Position numbers and translations under genes: made by a program
Assembly (NCBI GenBank): GCA_012729815.1
Contig: JAAYCJ010000163.1
Span: 1-44,688, forward strand
Reading direction: 5' to 3'
DNA: 44,688 bases
Source: Phycisphaerae bacterium
GTDB lineage: Bacteria > Planctomycetota > Phycisphaerae > JAAYCJ01
In this document: in pieces, positions 42,340 to 44,688 of the stretch
Layout of the letters: every line of letters begins with the position of its first letter
Position numbering within the stretch: position 1 is the first letter of the stretch
The notes under the pieces: generated by a model
Database searches by the model: none
What the model was told of the DNA's origin: nothing
Seen by the model: only the letters and a program-made list of their open reading frames with translations

Positions 42340-43500
42340 TTACTTCCTCGATGCAATCTTCCTGAGCAGGTCGTCCGCCTCGTCGTGCCGATGGAACCGC
42401 CGCATCTGTTGCTGGAAGTCCGGAGTGTGGGCGGCCTTGCGGCCGTTGGACCAGCCAATGCCCAGCTTCTTGTGCAGCAATTCGTGGTACACGATCGAAT
42501 CCACCACGAACTCCGGCACGTCCTTGCGGTCCAGCGTCGAACTGACCATCACCGCGTCCCGCACCAAATCGTAGTGGCCAAAGATCCGGCCGGTGAACCC
42601 GCGACTCCAGAACAGCTTCGGCCGCGCCATCGCCCCGCCGAAATACTCCGCGTTGACCCGCTCGAACGACGCCTTCAGATCGTGATACACGCCGGCTGTG
42701 CGCTCGGCCAGCCCGCCAAGCAGATCGAGGTCTTCGCGGACGGTCTGACAGGCGTCGCCGGTGAAAGCCTCAATGACCATCTGTTTGGTCTTGCCCTGCC
42801 GGAACATCAGGTCGGCCAGTTCGCGAAACTCGGCTTCGGTGAATGCGATCATCGGCGTGGGCAGCCAGACCCGCGTGCGGTTTCCGAACCGCTCAACCTT
42901 GAACAGGTTCTCCAGCGGGCGAAAGTGAACGAGGATCGGCCGGACGAACCGAGTCCTGTCGGAAATATCGAACACCCGCTGCGCCGTCCTCACCGCCCGA
43001 ACGTACCGCTCCAGTGCTTCAGGTCGAGCGAAAACCCCCAACCATCCCCTCAGCGAACGGGTCTGTGCCGTCAGATGCTCCGGATCCAACATCTCACGGA
43101 CGATGTGCTGCTCGATCCGCGCGCTGGTTGTCCGCAATGAACTGCCTGTTGAAACCAGGGCGGCACCCTCGGGTGATTGAGTCAAGAGATCGAGCAACCG
43201 CTCAACATAGCTTCGTAGACCGCGAAACGACACGGAGCCGGGCGGCCGGTGCGAAGCCGTCTGGTCCGTCGCGATCACATCGAAGTCCAACTCCGCCAGA
43301 AACCGGTACGCCCGACGCGACGGCGGCGGCAGCGACTCCGCCGTCCCGCCATGCTCAGCCAGCAGGCGATTGACCTGCGCCAGAAACGACCGCGTCGCTT
43401 TTTTCAGGCTCGCCAGCCGCGCCGGCGCGACGGGTTGCCCCAGTTCGCGGCGAACCCGGTCAGCCATTTTGACGATGCCCGTTATGCGGATTGACTTCAC
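42340..43500 (-). CDS. SprT-like zinc metalloprotease candidate
   Basis: A 386-residue protein. The C-terminal third has NAEYFGGAMARPKLFWSRG, VYHELLHKKLG with the H-E-x-x-H site (H339-E340-L-L-H343) and a third ligand His-358 in KAAHTPDF. This order and the typical Asn-x-x-x-Phe opening resemble SprT/Spartan-type zincins, which cut DNA-protein crosslinks in eukaryotes; the bacterial role is less clear. The first 230 residues are helical and unassigned, with several Arg-rich segments. No signal peptide, so cytoplasmic. It is convergent with scpB and lies 24 bases upstream of the fucosidase's end. Confidence 0.65.
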   Translation of the reverse strand: MKSIRITGIVKMADRVRRELGQPVAPARLASLKKATRSFLAQVNRLLAEHGGTAESLPPPSRRAYRFLAELDFDVIATDQTASHRPPGSVSFRGLRSYVERLLDLLTQSPEGAALVSTGSSLRTTSARIEQHIVREMLDPEHLTAQTRSLRGWLGVFARPEALERYVRAVRTAQRVFDISDRTRFVRPILVHFRPLENLFKVERFGNRTRVWLPTPMIAFTEAEFRELADLMFRQGKTKQMVIEAFTGDACQTVREDLDLLGGLAERTAGVYHDLKASFERVNAEYFGGAMARPKLFWSRGFTGRIFGHYDLVRDAVMVSSTLDRKDVPEFVVDSIVYHELLHKKLGIGWSNGRKAAHTPDFQQQMRRFHRHDEADDLLRKIASRK

Positions 43501-43524
43501 GATCAGTCCATGCAGAGACGCGAG

Positions 43525-44688
43525 TCAACTCTCAATTGCGCCCTTGCCGAAACCGCTCCACGCCTTCTTCGCCCACGGATGGTAGATCATTGGATCGCAA
43601 CCCCACAGCCGGCCCTTGGCCCGCTGCGTCGGCTCCGGCGGACGGCTGAACGTCAGGCGGATCACCGGAAACAGCTCGCTGGGCGCTTGTTTCGGCAGGG
43701 GGGATAAGTACAGGTGCTCCCCTTCCTGACGGATCGTCAGCTTCTTGCCCGTCGTCAGCAGCGTCGCCGACGTCGGCTTGGTCTTCAGGCCCGCCACGTG
43801 CAGCGTCTCGCGCCCGTCCCAGAACCGGACCACCAGGTACAGGTTGTTCCCCTTGCGGATCTGCCAGCCGTAGGTGATGAACTCCGACACGTCGCCCGCC
43901 TGTGAGCCGTAGATGCACTCGCCGTGAAGCTTCATCCACCGGCCGATCTGCTCCATCCGCGACACGAACGGCCGGGGCAGCGTCCCGTCCGCTTTGGGCC
44001 CGACGTTCAACAGCAGATTCCCGCCCTGTCCCGCGCACTCGACCAGCATGTCGAGCAACTGGTCCGCCGGGCGGAAACGCTCACCGTTGGTATAACCCCA
44101 GAGCCGCCACGTCGACGTCTGGCACGACTCCCAGAGCCGGTTCTCCGCCACGATCTGATGCTCCGGCGTGCCGTAATCGCCCAGCTTCTTCGACAACCCG
44201 TTGCCGGCTTGGGTCGGATCGTCATCGCCCAGCCGGTTGTTGATGAGCACGTCCGGCTGAAGCCGCCGCATCATCTTCACGAGCTTGGCGCTCTGCCAAT
44301 CGGCCGCCGGATTCGGCCACGCCCCGTCAAACCACACCAGGTCGATCTTGCCGTAGTTGGTCAGCAATTCCCGCACCTGCCCGTGGACGTACTCGCGAAA
44401 CGCCGACCAGCCCTCCGGATCGCGCCTCGCCCCCGCCCAGTACGCCGAAACCCGCCAGTCCGCCAGCGAATAGTACAATCCCAGCCGCAGCCCAGCCTCG
44501 CGAAACGCCCGAACGTACTCGCCCACCATGTCCCGCTTCGGCGCCAACGCCGCGCTGGTGTAGTCGGTCAGCTTCGAGTCCCACAGGCAATACCCGTCGT
44601 GATGCCGCGTCGTCAGCACGGCGTACTTCATCCCAGCGTCCCGCGCCACCCGCGCCCATGCCTGCGGATCGTACTTCTTCGGATTCCA
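43525..44688 (-). CDS. Alpha-L-fucosidase, GH29 (5' partial)
   Basis: The frame is open to the right window edge, so the N-terminus lies outside. The visible part begins WNPKKYDPQAWARVARDAGMKYAV, and LTTRHHDGYCLWDS matches the His-His substrate motif of GH29. YGKIDLVWFDGAWPN contains the nucleophile Asp of the family. GNLLLNVGPKADGTLPRPF follows, then a C-terminal beta domain. It releases L-fucose from glycans, commonly in the periplasm or outside; a signal peptide cannot be checked. The gene fits a polysaccharide-degrading lifestyle. Confidence 0.93.
   Translation of the reverse strand, partial: WNPKKYDPQAWARVARDAGMKYAVLTTRHHDGYCLWDSKLTDYTSAALAPKRDMVGEYVRAFREAGLRLGLYYSLADWRVSAYWAGARRDPEGWSAFREYVHGQVRELLTNYGKIDLVWFDGAWPNPAADWQSAKLVKMMRRLQPDVLINNRLGDDDPTQAGNGLSKKLGDYGTPEHQIVAENRLWESCQTSTWRLWGYTNGERFRPADQLLDMLVECAGQGGNLLLNVGPKADGTLPRPFVSRMEQIGRWMKLHGECIYGSQAGDVSEFITYGWQIRKGNNLYLVVRFWDGRETLHVAGLKTKPTSATLLTTGKKLTIRQEGEHLYLSPLPKQAPSELFPVIRLTFSRPPEPTQRAKGRLWGCDPMIYHPWAKKAWSGFGKGAIES

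Overview
The window is a GC-rich bacterial chromosome segment with long, mostly convergent or co-directional housekeeping operons. No plasmid, phage or transposon gene and no CRISPR array was seen. The best guess for the host is a member of the Planctomycetota, perhaps Phycisphaerae-like. The clues are a pseudopilin-type protein with a DGH motif near its C-terminus, an ECF sigma factor with a long C-terminal extension, a reduced mraZ-rsmH cluster without ftsI or murE next to it, and polysaccharide-related genes at both edges. This placement is inference and would need marker-gene phylogeny.

Layout. 1-1.7 kb: the end of an alpha/beta hydrolase, then two small related secreted proteins closed by a strong terminator. 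1.7-4.3 kb (minus): murD and pyrF. 4.6-6.4 kb (plus): a HerA-type ATPase. 6.4-9.0 kb (minus): trpS, scpA and a kinase-like gene in one operon. 9.3-12.3 kb (plus): a periplasmic binding protein and a TonB-dependent receptor. 12.3-14.3 kb: rnhA, a universal stress protein and a pseudopilin-like protein. 14.5-16.6 kb (plus): trpBA. 16.7-22.3 kb (plus): a run of six genes (MDR dehydrogenase, Gfo/Idh/MocA oxidoreductase, SDR, AroD-like protein, quinone oxidoreductase, beta-propeller protein) that looks like an undescribed catabolic cluster. 22.3-26.5 kb (minus): mraZ, a small gene, rsmH, a LysM protein, an FtsL-like protein and a membrane protein.

26.7-29.1 kb: an ECF sigma factor fused to a GspF-like domain, a metallophosphoesterase and a small Cys-rich protein. 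29.4-31.6 kb: ssrA (tmRNA) with a clear promoter and a readable tag peptide, then a PAS-GAF-receiver protein. 31.7-33.1 kb: a PHP-domain protein. 33.1-36.3 kb (minus): cdaA-cdaR-proA, linking c-di-AMP synthesis to proline synthesis. 36.8-42.2 kb (plus): a membrane protein, the NAD-salvage operon pncB-pncA-nadE, and scpB. 42.3-44.7 kb (minus): a SprT-like metalloprotease candidate and the 3' part of a GH29 alpha-L-fucosidase.

How the genes connect: pncB, pncA and nadE together turn nicotinamide into NAD through nicotinate. trpB, trpA and trpS are all present but in two separate loci. ScpA and ScpB, partners of SMC, are about 33 kb apart and both carry unusual acidic tails. The most notable items are the sigma factor-GspF fusion, the altered DGA motif of the diadenylate cyclase and its linkage to proA, the FtsL-like gene in the stripped dcw-type cluster with phased MraZ-type repeats, the AroD-like gene inside the oxidoreductase cluster, and the tmRNA tag.
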